DNA of 11,018 nt from Actinomycetes bacterium (GCA_023419515.1 JAEZXW010000059.1:1-11018); one strand, 5' to 3'. Shown: positions 1 to 7,200, counted from the first letter of the stretch. Notes: generated by a model not told the origin, from the letters alone. A program made the numbers and translations.

Positions 1-103
1 GTTTTTGACGCTATTGGCGCACATTGCGGGAGGCTTTGCGAGTACCTCGGCATGGATCAAAAGAACGGTGAATAGCAAGGTAGCGACAGGTTCAAAAAGA
101 TGA
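1..103 (+). CDS. 3' end of an upstream gene (partial, unidentified)
   Basis: One frame (from base 2) stays open to the TGA at 101-103, giving about 33 residues that begin FLTLLAHIAGGF and end in a basic, polar tail. Its stop overlaps the next start as ATGA (100-103), a junction style used repeatedly in this window, so I favour this frame. A second frame (from base 1) is open to TAG at 73-75 and cannot be excluded. The hydrophobic stretch before a basic tail would suit the C-terminus of a membrane protein. Too little is present to name a family. Confidence 0.45.
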   Translation, partial: FLTLLAHIAGGFASTSAWIKRTVNSKVATGSKR

Positions 104-747
104 ACGAGCGGCTGTGTCAACAACAGAGTAGGCAAGGTCAGTGTCAGGGCATTCGTGGCTTATTAAGCACGTGGCTATTTGTGGCTATCGCTTGGCTTGC
201 GGTAGTTGTGCTGGTGGGTGTCTTTAGCATCGTGCCGATGCCGCTCGATGCGCATGCGACGACGCCCGATGAGTCGGCAGCACGAGTTGATACGACGGTG
301 ACCTACGATACTAGCCTCGCAACACAAACGACACTTGAACGTCTGGTGAGCGTGCAGACTTCGCTCGATGGCGAGCTCGTGCGCTTTCAGGGCGAGGCAG
401 TCGGTGACATCATCAAGGCAAAGCCAGGCTATAAGTGGATTTTGATGGAAGATGATGGGTCGGCGCTTTCAGTGCTCATGACCGATGAACAGGCAGCGCT
501 CATTGATACGCTGGGTCGATATGGTACCCGCGGCTCGATTCTTGAGGTTATCGGTGTGTATCACGTCGCTGATCCTGATGAAGCTGGCGAGCTTGATGTG
601 CGTGCGGTGAGCGTTGCGCTCGTGAGTGAAGGTGAGCGCGTGGATGACCAGGTGCATCCCGCCAAGCTGATCGCTGGTGTTGTGCTGCTCGTGGCGGCAG
701 GTGGCTTGACCTTGCTCTATCGTTCGCTCAAGCGCAGGGCGGTGTAA
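100..747 (+). CDS. Two-TM protein with an extracytoplasmic OB-fold-like domain
   Basis: 215 aa. A hydrophobic segment at residues 21-44 and a second at 190-208, followed by a basic tail (KRR), frame a central domain at about 80-178. That domain has the pattern of a small OB-fold: a strand containing V-R-F-Q-G-E-A-V-G-D, then W-I-L-M-E-D-D-G, then a helix and G-x-I-L-E-V-I-G-V-Y, ending with E-L-D-V-R-A. I recall similar TM-OB-TM proteins in Actinobacteria and Firmicutes annotated only as OB-fold or hypothetical, so no function is assigned. With both termini inside, the OB domain would face outside. The start overlaps the upstream stop (ATGA), the SD is weak (AGG at 88-90), and rsgA follows 6 bp after the stop, suggesting cotranscription. 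The gene is real on codon and architecture grounds; the role is unknown. Confidence 0.8.
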   Translation: MNERLCQQQSRQGQCQGIRGLLSTWLFVAIAWLAVVVLVGVFSIVPMPLDAHATTPDESAARVDTTVTYDTSLATQTTLERLVSVQTSLDGELVRFQGEAVGDIIKAKPGYKWILMEDDGSALSVLMTDEQAALIDTLGRYGTRGSILEVIGVYHVADPDEAGELDVRAVSVALVSEGERVDDQVHPAKLIAGVVLLVAAGGLTLLYRSLKRRAV

Positions 748-753
748 ACCTCG

Positions 754-1884
754 ATGCCACGCGCCCTTGTTGTTAAGCTCGACCGCAGTTTTCCGCTCTG
801 CGCCACTGTTGACCCAGCGTCAGGCAAACAGTTACAAGTGCGTGCTGAGCATGCTATCTCGCTGGTCAAGGGTGACTTGAACATGAGAGCGGCACTTGGA
901 GATTGGGTTGAACTCGATCTGGCGCATGGGCATGATAAGGCGATTATCACGACGATCTATGAGCGATCAAATACACTGGTCAGACGTGAATTACCACGAT
1001 CAAAAAAGACGCAGTATTTACCACAGGACTCTCGTGTGCTTGCGGCCGATCAACAGGTGCTTGCCGCCAATATTGATCAGGTATGTATCGTACAAGCGCT
1101 CAAAAAAAAGCCGATCAGCCCGAGCTGGATTGTGCGTTCGCTCGTGGTGGTGGCACAGTCGGGCGCGTGTCCGATGATCGTACTGACAAAGGCTGACCTT
1201 AAGAAAACCGCCGATGACCTACAACGAGATGTTGAAGCAGTGCGCCAGGCAGTGGGTGAGACGGTGCCGGTGATCGTGATGACGATTGAGCCTGGATCGT
1301 GTCGCGATGAGGCGCTTACCCAGATTCGTAAGCTTCTGGTGTTTGAGGGAACGACGGACGATGGAGTGGGAGAGCCTTTAGGCGCTGGGGATCGTGATGA
1401 CGTGGGGGTAGGCTCAAGCGATGGTGTGGGGAAACCTTTGGGTGCTAGGCGCAACGGCGTGGGAGAATCCTACAAGCTCACGATTGTGTTGGGCGAAAGC
1501 GGTGCGGGTAAATCGAGCATGATCAACCTGCTGGCAGGACGCGAGGTGCTAGAAACTCAGGCGGTTCGTGCGAAGGATGGTGCGGGCAGACATACGACAG
1601 TTGCGCGTCAGATGATTGAGATCGCCCCGAAAACCTATATCGCCGATGCTCCGGGACTGCGCTCGTTGCCGATGGTTGGATATGAAGCTGGCTTGAATCG
1701 CGCCTATCCAGAGATTGCTGCTTTGACCGATGAGTGTCAGTTCAGGGACTGCACGCATACCACTGAGCCAGGCTGCGCGTTGGCACAAGCCATTGAGGAT
1801 GGCCGTGTGAGCGAGGTTCGTGCCCGCGATTATTTGGTGCTCAGCGCAGAGCTTGCTGAGTCTGCTCAGCAGGTCAAACAATAA
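754..1884 (+). CDS. rsgA: Ribosome small-subunit-dependent GTPase A (RsgA/YjeQ)
   Basis: 376 aa, longer than the usual ~290-350. RsgA is a circularly permuted GTPase that binds the 30S subunit during late maturation and is released on GTP hydrolysis. An N-terminal OB-fold (about 1-80) is followed by G4 (T145-K-A-D148), the P-loop G247-E-S-G-A-G-K253-S-S255, a switch segment G-R-H-T-T, and G3 (D298-A-P-G301). The C-terminal zinc site is C328, C333, H335 and C341. The G4-before-G1 order is diagnostic. Deviations from the common forms are GESGAG (often GQSGVG) and DAPG (often DTPG); the essential residues remain. The extra length comes from a repetitive insert at residues 203-239. It lies 6 bp after the OB-fold protein gene and probably shares its transcript. 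The SD is weak. Confidence 0.96.
   Translation: MPRALVVKLDRSFPLCATVDPASGKQLQVRAEHAISLVKGDLNMRAALGDWVELDLAHGHDKAIITTIYERSNTLVRRELPRSKKTQYLPQDSRVLAADQQVLAANIDQVCIVQALKKKPISPSWIVRSLVVVAQSGACPMIVLTKADLKKTADDLQRDVEAVRQAVGETVPVIVMTIEPGSCRDEALTQIRKLLVFEGTTDDGVGEPLGAGDRDDVGVGSSDGVGKPLGARRNGVGESYKLTIVLGESGAGKSSMINLLAGREVLETQAVRAKDGAGRHTTVARQMIEIAPKTYIADAPGLRSLPMVGYEAGLNRAYPEIAALTDECQFRDCTHTTEPGCALAQAIEDGRVSEVRARDYLVLSAELAESAQQVKQ
1360..1470 (+). repeat. Degenerate in-frame repeat inside rsgA
   Basis: Two 30-base copies at 1360-1389 and 1420-1449, with a period of exactly 60 bases, encode DGVGEPLGAG and DGVGKPLGAR. Partial copies encode DDVGVGSS between them and NGVGES after them, so the protein shows four roughly 10-residue G-V-G units (residues 203-239). 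The copies differ mainly at third positions, so the repeat is old enough to have diverged while keeping the protein pattern. It sits in the linker between the G4/G5 half and the P-loop strand of RsgA. Confidence 0.85.
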
Positions 1885-1946
1885 GGACTGCGCACCGATC
1901 TATCCTCAGTGCCCATCACTCTAGACAAGCGCCGATCAGTCTTAAG

Positions 1947-1971
1947 AACCAATTGCATTAAAGATTTGGTT
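1947..1971. repeat. Inverted repeat AACCAA-N13-TTGGTT
   Basis: Perfect 6-bp arms at 1947-1952 and 1966-1971 surround a 13-base AT-rich centre. The arm spacing (19 bp, just under two helical turns) would suit a dimeric regulator. It could also form a weak hairpin before the T-rich 1971-1980 stretch. Too AT-rich and loosely looped to be a good terminator. Confidence 0.35.
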
Positions 1972-2012
1972 GCTTATTTAACTACCCATCGAGCCGCCTA
2001 TTTGTCGCTCTC

Positions 2013-2027
2013 ATTCAACAATTGAAT
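2013..2027. repeat. Inverted repeat ATTCAA-CAA-TTGAAT
   Basis: A perfect 6-bp dyad with a 3-base centre, placed 126-140 bases before the cpaB start. Compact palindromes like this are typical operators, but no specific regulator can be named. A 6-bp arm can arise by chance in AT-rich DNA, so this is a candidate only. Confidence 0.35.
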
Positions 2028-2034
2028 TCATTTT

Positions 2035-2053
2035 GGTAAGCCTGCGGTAAGGC
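2035..2053 (+). repeat. Direct repeat GGTAAG(C/G)C, 11-bp period
   Basis: GGTAAGCC (2035-2042) and GGTAAGGC (2046-2053) match at 7 of 8 bases and start 11 bp apart, about one turn of DNA. This is the layout used by many OmpR-type response regulators, which is an analogy and not an identification. It lies just 3' of the ATTCAA dyad. Confidence 0.35.
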
Positions 2054-2139
2054 GTAGAAATCTTTATCGCCCGTCTTCTCTCAGATGCAGATTGTCTTGT
2101 GCAGACTCTTGATTACGAGTCAACGCAAAGACAACAAGC

Positions 2140-2146
2140 AGGAGGG
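2140..2146 (+). promoter_or_regulatory. Strong Shine-Dalgarno fixing the cpaB start
   Basis: AGGAGGG lies 6 bases before GTG at 2153. The longer open frame starting at GTG 2099 has no such site and would put 18 polar residues before the membrane anchor, so 2153 is preferred. Confidence 0.85.
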
Positions 2147-2152
2147 AAAATC

Positions 2153-3037
2153 GTGGCGGCTCAATTGTTTTCGCGGCGGCAAATCATATTGACTGGCGGT
2201 GTGCTGTTGAGTGTGGCATGTGCGCTCGCCCTCGTCATTTGGCGTGTTCATATGATTGAGAAGAACGCGATTGAGCAGTTCGCGAATGATCCTGTGGTTG
2301 ATGTATGCGTTGCAACCAGGGCTGTCGCGCCTGGCGAGCTTTTGACCGAGGATAACATCGCGGTAACTAAGTGGCTGACCAGCCTTTTGCCTGAGGGGGC
2401 AATGACTAATCTCGATGAATGCCTTGGTCAGACTGCACAAGTTGCTCTGACAAAAAACAGCGTCTTAACCTCCGATGCCGTGCAAGGTGCTCGCCAGGCG
2501 CTTAAGGTTCCCGATGGGATGTGTGCCATTAGCGTTCCGATTAGTGTGACGCGTGCAGTGGGTGGCGCGGTGCATGCCCATGCCTTCATTGACTTGTATG
2601 CACTCGAAAACGGAAGTGCCTCGCTCGCAGCAGAGCAGGTATTAGTGCTTCGTACGAGCGCCGATGCTCAGGATGGAGTGGTGAGTGATCAGGCGCGTAC
2701 CCGGCCACAGACTCGCGACCAGCGCCTGACGTGGCTCACGCTTGCGGTCAAACTCGAAGATGCAGAGTTTTTGATCGCGTGTGCGAGCACCGATAGCTTG
2801 TATGCAACTTTGCCTGGCAAGCGCATTGAACGGGTGCCTATAGCTGGTGAATCTGATAGCCCTCAACAGAGACAAGACGGCGCACAAGACTCAGAGACTG
2901 GCGGATCTGCTGATGTGAGAAACCTTCGATCCTTGAGAAATGTTGAGCCTGATGACATGCCCGTTGCGGTCGAGGGTGAAGATGCGGATGGCTCTGATGC
3001 GGATGCTGCAGATTATGATGCGGGTGATGCCTCATGA
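2153..3037 (+). CDS. cpaB: CpaB/RcpC-family Flp pilus assembly protein (SAF domain)
   Basis: 294 aa from GTG 2153. A short basic N-terminus (S-R-R) precedes one TM helix at about 11-30, leaving the rest outside the membrane. A SAF domain at about 49-110 shows the family pattern: V-C-V-A-T-R-A-V-A-P-G-E-L-L-T-E-D-N-I, then K-W, L-P-E-G-A and the E-C-L-G-Q-T-A turn. The RcpC-like part follows at 120-230 (V-P-D-G-M-C-A-I-S-V-P-I-S). The last ~28 residues (267-294) are a strongly acidic, low-complexity Asp/Ala/Glu tail, presumably disordered. CpaB is a membrane-anchored accessory factor needed for Flp pilus biogenesis; in Gram-positives there is no secretin partner. It is the first gene of the operon and overlaps cpaE by ATGA. 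Confidence 0.9.
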   Translation: MAAQLFSRRQIILTGGVLLSVACALALVIWRVHMIEKNAIEQFANDPVVDVCVATRAVAPGELLTEDNIAVTKWLTSLLPEGAMTNLDECLGQTAQVALTKNSVLTSDAVQGARQALKVPDGMCAISVPISVTRAVGGAVHAHAFIDLYALENGSASLAAEQVLVLRTSADAQDGVVSDQARTRPQTRDQRLTWLTLAVKLEDAEFLIACASTDSLYATLPGKRIERVPIAGESDSPQQRQDGAQDSETGGSADVRNLRSLRNVEPDDMPVAVEGEDADGSDADAADYDAGDAS

Positions 3038-4404
3038 GTGTTCGTATGGAGCCTGGGCAGCTTTGGTATGTGGTTGCCGATCAAGCATGTCAGCAAGCGA
3101 TAGCCGAGCGGCTACAACGGACGGTTGGCGAAGTAACGATCTGCCCAATTATTGGGCTTGATCAGCTCATGGCAAACGTTCGTCGCAATGCGATTGCTCG
3201 TGTCTTGCTACAAGGGGAGCTTGAGGGGGTTGTTGCGCCCAATCTTGCTGCTGGTTTGATTGCTTATGGGGTTGATTCAAGGCGCATTGAGCTTTGGGAA
3301 GCGCCCGTTCCACGTCTTGCTGCTGCTGGCGTACGTCAGTTTGACCGTGTAAGCGATGGTAGTGCTGATGCGAGGGGCATGCATGGTACAAGTGGTAGCT
3401 CGTTGGATGTCGTGAGCGTTCTCAGGAGCTCGAGCCACACCTCGCAGCTACATGCCCCCAATCATCATGCCGCAGAGTCATATGACTCGGAGCCGATCAG
3501 CGAACATGAAACGCTCTCCCTCGATCATCAGGTAGTCGCTATGCTCTCGCCGCGTGGTGGAGTCGGTACATCGGTGATTGCAGCCCTACTTGCTTGCTGG
3601 AGCGCAGGTCACGGGGTGGCGACAACTCTGTTTGAGGTCGATCCCTGCGGCGGCTTGAATTGTTCACGCTTTGGTTTTGGCTTCAAGGATGCACCGGAGA
3701 CCATTGGTTTTCAGCCGTTTTTTGAGCCTATCAAAAACCTCACGATCAATCGCAATCCCTGTGAGCAGGCTTCCTTTGAGGACAGTTCTCTTGTAGGGAG
3801 AGTGCCATGGTTCTCTCATCGAGATTTGGGTGATTGGCTCAAAGATGGGGTGCATCAGCAGGCGTGTGCGGTGGTCGATCTGGGATATCAAGACCGCGAA
3901 GCACTTCAACAGATTGCACCACTGGCAACACGAGTCATCGTTGTGCTCGATGAGAAGGATCCAGATATCGCGGGCGCTCGCCACATTTTCACTGAGCTCA
4001 AAAACAAAGGGGTGAGCAGGACAGCACTCAAGATCATCCTCAACCGCTCAACCTCAAAGCCAACCGAAGCAGAGGAACACGCAAGTTCTCTCATGCTTGC
4101 TCTCGGGGTTATGGATGTTCGTGTTTTACCCTGCGGAAAAGATGAGGTCAGCGCCATGTTGCGCTCGGGGAGTTTGGCTGAGCTTGCCATCAGCGAAAAC
4201 CCGTTTGCGCTTGCCGCAGCTGATTATGCGGCGACGCTTTGGCGCGAACTTGGTGTAATCGGACAGCAATCGCCGTTTCGTATGCATGGCGATTCCCGAG
4301 ATACTCGGCGATCTCGTCGACATGATCAGAGCAAAAAACCGCTGTTCAAAGGCATCTTTAGTCTCGTGAAAAACTCGAGTGATCTCATGCAAAAGGGGGC
4401 GTAG
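3034..4404 (+). CDS. cpaE: CpaE/TadZ-like ParA/MinD-family localisation ATPase
   Basis: 456 aa, starting within ATGA (3034-3037) of the cpaB stop. Residues 1-106 look like the degenerate receiver-like N-domain of CpaE, with no evident phospho-acceptor set. Residues 107-165 are a Ser/His/Asp-rich linker. The ATPase core begins at M170 with a deviant P-loop, S-P-R174-G-G-V-G-T179-S180: Arg replaces the signature Lys of KGG, and Thr takes the place of the usual P-loop Lys. F-E-V-D203-P-C-G-G follows, then V-V-D282-L-G and I-L-N-R-S. The GT-S form is common in CpaE/TadZ and the related actinobacterial Ssd proteins. The tail (434-456) is basic and amphipathic and may bind membrane. TadZ proteins place the Tad machine at the pole, so a localisation role is inferred. 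Confidence 0.9.
   Translation: MSVRMEPGQLWYVVADQACQQAIAERLQRTVGEVTICPIIGLDQLMANVRRNAIARVLLQGELEGVVAPNLAAGLIAYGVDSRRIELWEAPVPRLAAAGVRQFDRVSDGSADARGMHGTSGSSLDVVSVLRSSSHTSQLHAPNHHAAESYDSEPISEHETLSLDHQVVAMLSPRGGVGTSVIAALLACWSAGHGVATTLFEVDPCGGLNCSRFGFGFKDAPETIGFQPFFEPIKNLTINRNPCEQASFEDSSLVGRVPWFSHRDLGDWLKDGVHQQACAVVDLGYQDREALQQIAPLATRVIVVLDEKDPDIAGARHIFTELKNKGVSRTALKIILNRSTSKPTEAEEHASSLMLALGVMDVRVLPCGKDEVSAMLRSGSLAELAISENPFALAAADYAATLWRELGVIGQQSPFRMHGDSRDTRRSRRHDQSKKPLFKGIFSLVKNSSDLMQKGA
4394..4399 (+). promoter_or_regulatory. Ribosome binding site for cpaF
   Basis: AGGGGG lies 9 bases before ATG 4409, inside the end of cpaE. It favours ATG 4409 over the GTG at 4379, which would overlap cpaE by 26 bases and has no comparable site. 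Confidence 0.6.
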
Positions 4405-4408
4405 GCTG

Positions 4409-5737
4409 ATGATTGGATTTGCGCAGCAAGAGCGCCTGCTTGCCGTGATAAAGAAGCGCTTACTTGAGTGTCTTGGTATTGAGCTTTTGCAGGCGATTAC
4501 GCATGAATCGCATGAGTGTGCATCGCAGGAGTTGCTGGTTGCGACTCACAGCATCTTGGCTCAGGAGCAGTTTGCGGCGCTCGATCGCGAGACAAAAGAT
4601 GTGCTGGCAGCTCGGATAATCGATGAGATCTTGGGTCTTGGCGTGCTCGAGCCGTATCTGCGTGATGAGACCGTGAGCGAGATCATGGTTAATGGTGCCA
4701 ACAAGGTCTTTGTTGAGCGAGCAGGACGGCTTGAGCCAGTCAACGATATCGTTTTGAGCAACGAACAGATTCGTATTCTCATCGACCGCATTATTGCACC
4801 GTTGGGGCGCAGGCTTGATGAGTCTCATCCCATCGTGAATGCCCGTCTGGCAAGCGGGGATCGCGTGAATGCGGTGATCCCACCACTTTCGCTCGATGGA
4901 CCCACGCTGAACATTCGCAAGTTTTTGGGTCGCATTTCTCACATGGATGAGCTCGTGCGTAAAGGGAGCCTGCCGCAGTGGTTTGCTCAGGTGCTCTCAT
5001 GGTGTGTGCGCGGCAGACTCAATATCGCTGTGGTGGGTTCGACCGGATCAGGTAAGACAACGCTGCTCAACGCACTTTCGTGTCAGATTGATCAGGGCGA
5101 GCGTATCATCACGATTGAGGATGCCGCTGAACTGCAGTTTTTAACCCATCCACACGTTGTGAGGCTTGAGGCGCGCGAGGCTTCTGCTGAGGGCGTGGGT
5201 GCGGTGACCATTCGCGATCTTGTGATCAATGCCCTGCGCATGCGCCCCGATCGGATTGTTGTGGGTGAAGTGAGGTCTGCTGAAGCGATCGACATGCTCC
5301 AGGCGATGAACACTGGTCATGACGGATCGCTGACCACGCTTCATGCCGGCACAGCGCACGAGGCGCTCAATCGCCTCGTCATGATGTGTCGCTATGGAAC
5401 TGACCTTGATCCAGAAATCCTTGAAGAACAGGTTGCTTCAGCTCTTGACCTGATCGTGATCCAGCGGCGATTGAGTTCAGGCAGGCGTTTGGTCTGTGAT
5501 CTCGTGGCGCTTGTGTCAAATGACGAGCAAGCGAGTGCCCCGTGGGCACAGTGTGCGGCAGCAAAAAGCGCGCTTGGCATGGTTGGCTTTGTGCCACTGG
5601 TGACCTACGACGCACACCGCAACACATGGGTGTGCTCCCCTGTGCTTGAGTCCTTTTTGACTGAGAAAATCGTGGTACCTCAGATTGCACTTGGCGAGGA
5701 GGTGAGTGCATGTTTACAGAGCGCTTCGTTGCGTTGA
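4409..5737 (+). CDS. cpaF: CpaF/TadA pilus-assembly ATPase
   Basis: 442 aa from ATG 4409, 4 bases after the cpaE stop. This is a VirB11/GspE-superfamily hexameric ATPase that drives Flp pilus extension, and probably retraction, at the inner face of the membrane. The N-terminal half has the family stretch L-R-D-E-T-V-S-E-I-M-V-N-G. Walker A is G210-S-T-G-S-G-K216-T-T. An Asp-box-like I-T-I-E-D-A-A-E-L follows, then the Walker B region R-I-V-V-G-E-V-R and the His box T-G-H-D-G-S-L-T-T-L-H-A. All catalytic motifs are intact and the length is normal. The end overlaps the platform gene by 28 bases, and the SD for that gene lies inside cpaF, so the two are probably translationally coupled. Confidence 0.96.
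   Translation: MIGFAQQERLLAVIKKRLLECLGIELLQAITHESHECASQELLVATHSILAQEQFAALDRETKDVLAARIIDEILGLGVLEPYLRDETVSEIMVNGANKVFVERAGRLEPVNDIVLSNEQIRILIDRIIAPLGRRLDESHPIVNARLASGDRVNAVIPPLSLDGPTLNIRKFLGRISHMDELVRKGSLPQWFAQVLSWCVRGRLNIAVVGSTGSGKTTLLNALSCQIDQGERIITIEDAAELQFLTHPHVVRLEAREASAEGVGAVTIRDLVINALRMRPDRIVVGEVRSAEAIDMLQAMNTGHDGSLTTLHAGTAHEALNRLVMMCRYGTDLDPEILEEQVASALDLIVIQRRLSSGRRLVCDLVALVSNDEQASAPWAQCAAAKSALGMVGFVPLVTYDAHRNTWVCSPVLESFLTEKIVVPQIALGEEVSACLQSASLR
5697..5704 (+). promoter_or_regulatory. Near-perfect Shine-Dalgarno for the tadB-tadC gene
   Basis: AGGAGGTG, 5 bases before ATG 5710 and embedded in the 3' end of cpaF. It settles the start and explains how a gene that begins 28 bases inside its neighbour is translated. 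Confidence 0.85.
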
Positions 5738-7200
5738 GAGGGATCTTGTCTCGGTTGAGCTCCATGACCGGGGGCCCGTTATCTGAGACTGTGGTTTTGA
5801 TATCAGTCTGTATGCGACTGAGAAATGCATTGCATCACTATGCACGCCTGGTTGAACGGCTCAAAAACTCACGGTTTGCAAACGGGTGCTATGACCTGCT
5901 TAACAAGCAAGATCGCTGCTTGATTGTGCTCACATTGCTTGAGCGAAAGCTCGCTGATCTTGAGAAGCATGAGCGATCGGCCGATGTCGATCTAGTTGTC
6001 CGTGGCGTGCAAGGGCTCTGGCTTGGCTATGCTCGCCATGAATCATGCCGCGTGCTTGCGGTGGTGCTTTTGGCATGCTCGATATTATCCGCTCTTTTTG
6101 CCGTGCTCATCTTTGGCAATCTTCTTGCTGGTGTGTTTGTTTTGGCGTGCTGGGTTTGGTGGTGGTATGCACTGCCTATTTCGTTTGCTAAGCGCGAACA
6201 AGAGCGCATCGACACCGAGATGATCGAGGTTTTTAGGATTTTTGGCGCCTCATATGCGGTTGGCTTTACCACGATTCAGGCGTTTGAGCGTGTTGCGCAG
6301 ACGGTCAGCTCTCCTTTGAAGGAGTGTTTTGCTGAGGCTGCTTTTGAGCTTGCGATCGGCGAATCATATGAGCGAGTGTTGAGGCGTATGCGCGCCAAGA
6401 TTACAGGCGATGCGATGAGCCTTTATTTGGCGATCATCCAGATCTCACAGCTCACGGGCGCCTCGCTTGGTCACATGATTAGCCAAGCCCAAGCACAAAT
6501 CCGCGCGCAACATAAAGCGCGTCAATCGTTTGAAGGCAAGACTGCACAGGCACTGCTTTCGGCAAAGATTGTGGGATTGCTTCCCACGGTGTTAATGTCG
6601 GTGTTGGTGAGTATCTCGCCCGATTATCGTGCAGGAGTCTTTACCCTCACCGGCATGGCGAGCATTATGATCTCACTTGCCTTAAGTGCTTGTGGCGCGT
6701 GGTCGATCAAACAGATCATGAACAGAGCGCTTGCACAGGTGAGTGTTGAGACGCAACAAGTCTCGCAATGTATGGATCTGCTTGCACTGGCGTTAAGTTC
6801 TGGTATGTCGTTTTACAGTGCCTGTCAGGTCTATGCTCAGCATTTCTCACATCAGTTCGCCCACGAGCTTATACGTGCCCAGTTTTTAGTAATCCATGGG
6901 TTTGCTTCGTTTCAACAGGCATTTGACCGAATTGCGCAAGCTGAGAGCGCTGGCTCGAGCCAATGGATATACCGATTTTCTCGGGCAGTGTTGGATTCCC
7001 AGGAGCTTGGCGTTGGTCTTGCCGATCTTTTGCATCAAGAGGCTGAACAGATGCGTGAAGAACAGATTCATATTGTCACGCTCAAGATGGAAAAAGCGCC
7101 AATCAAGATGCTCATCCCGACAGCAACTCTGATGCTCCCAGCGCTTTTGATAGCGCTTTTGGGTCCGTTTATTTCGTCGCTCATGAGTAGTTCTGCGTAG
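5710..7200 (+). CDS. tadB/tadC: Fused TadB-TadC pilus platform protein (two T2SSF domains)
   Basis: 496 aa, where most tad loci have two separate ~300-aa proteins. TadB and TadC form the inner-membrane platform on which the CpaF ATPase acts. A cytoplasmic N-terminal region (1-113) is followed by TMs at about 115-135 and 137-157. The first T2SSF domain (170-280) has F-R-I-F-G-A-S-Y-A-V-G-F-T-T-I-Q-A-F-E-R and S-Q-L-T-G-A-S-L-G. TMs follow at 284-301 and 311-333. The second T2SSF domain (350-460) has M-D-L-L-A-L-A-L-S-S-G-M-S and D-S-Q-E-L-G-V-G-L-A-D-L-L, then a last TM at 465-489 (P-T-A-T-L-M-L-P-A-L-L-I-A-L-L-G-P). The second half lacks its own N-terminal TM pair and seems to share the central one. 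There is no internal stop or frameshift, so the fusion is genuine in this sequence. Confidence 0.9.
   Translation: MFTERFVALRGILSRLSSMTGGPLSETVVLISVCMRLRNALHHYARLVERLKNSRFANGCYDLLNKQDRCLIVLTLLERKLADLEKHERSADVDLVVRGVQGLWLGYARHESCRVLAVVLLACSILSALFAVLIFGNLLAGVFVLACWVWWWYALPISFAKREQERIDTEMIEVFRIFGASYAVGFTTIQAFERVAQTVSSPLKECFAEAAFELAIGESYERVLRRMRAKITGDAMSLYLAIIQISQLTGASLGHMISQAQAQIRAQHKARQSFEGKTAQALLSAKIVGLLPTVLMSVLVSISPDYRAGVFTLTGMASIMISLALSACGAWSIKQIMNRALAQVSVETQQVSQCMDLLALALSSGMSFYSACQVYAQHFSHQFAHELIRAQFLVIHGFASFQQAFDRIAQAESAGSSQWIYRFSRAVLDSQELGVGLADLLHQEAEQMREEQIHIVTLKMEKAPIKMLIPTATLMLPALLIALLGPFISSLMSSSA

Larger units (their letters stand above)
1885..2152 (+). promoter_or_regulatory. Intergenic control region ahead of the tad operon
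   Basis: This is the only substantial gene-free stretch in the window (the start of cpaB is moved to 2153). It is visibly more AT-rich than its flanks from about 1940 to 2065. It holds two perfect inverted repeats (1947-1971, 2013-2027), a direct repeat (2035-2053), and a strong SD at its end. It should contain the tad promoter. No hexamer pair matches the sigma-A consensus well. I see no convincing rho-independent terminator for rsgA, no tRNA and no recognisable riboswitch. Confidence 0.6.

Noticed and set aside
896..1177. 93-aa + frame inside rsgA
   Set aside because: Out of frame with rsgA, Arg-rich and without domain features; rsgA motifs account for this DNA.
1953..1980. Possible sigma-A promoter TTGCAT-N16-TATTTA
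   Set aside because: Each hexamer matches the consensus at only about three of six positions, too weak to call, although the region must contain some promoter.
1947..1980. rho-independent terminator for rsgA
   Set aside because: The 6-bp stem is AT-rich with a 13-base loop and only a broken T-run follows; I prefer to call it an inverted repeat.
4460..4942. 160-aa open frame on the - strand
   Set aside because: Antisense to the conserved N-terminal half of cpaF; low-quality composition and no motif.
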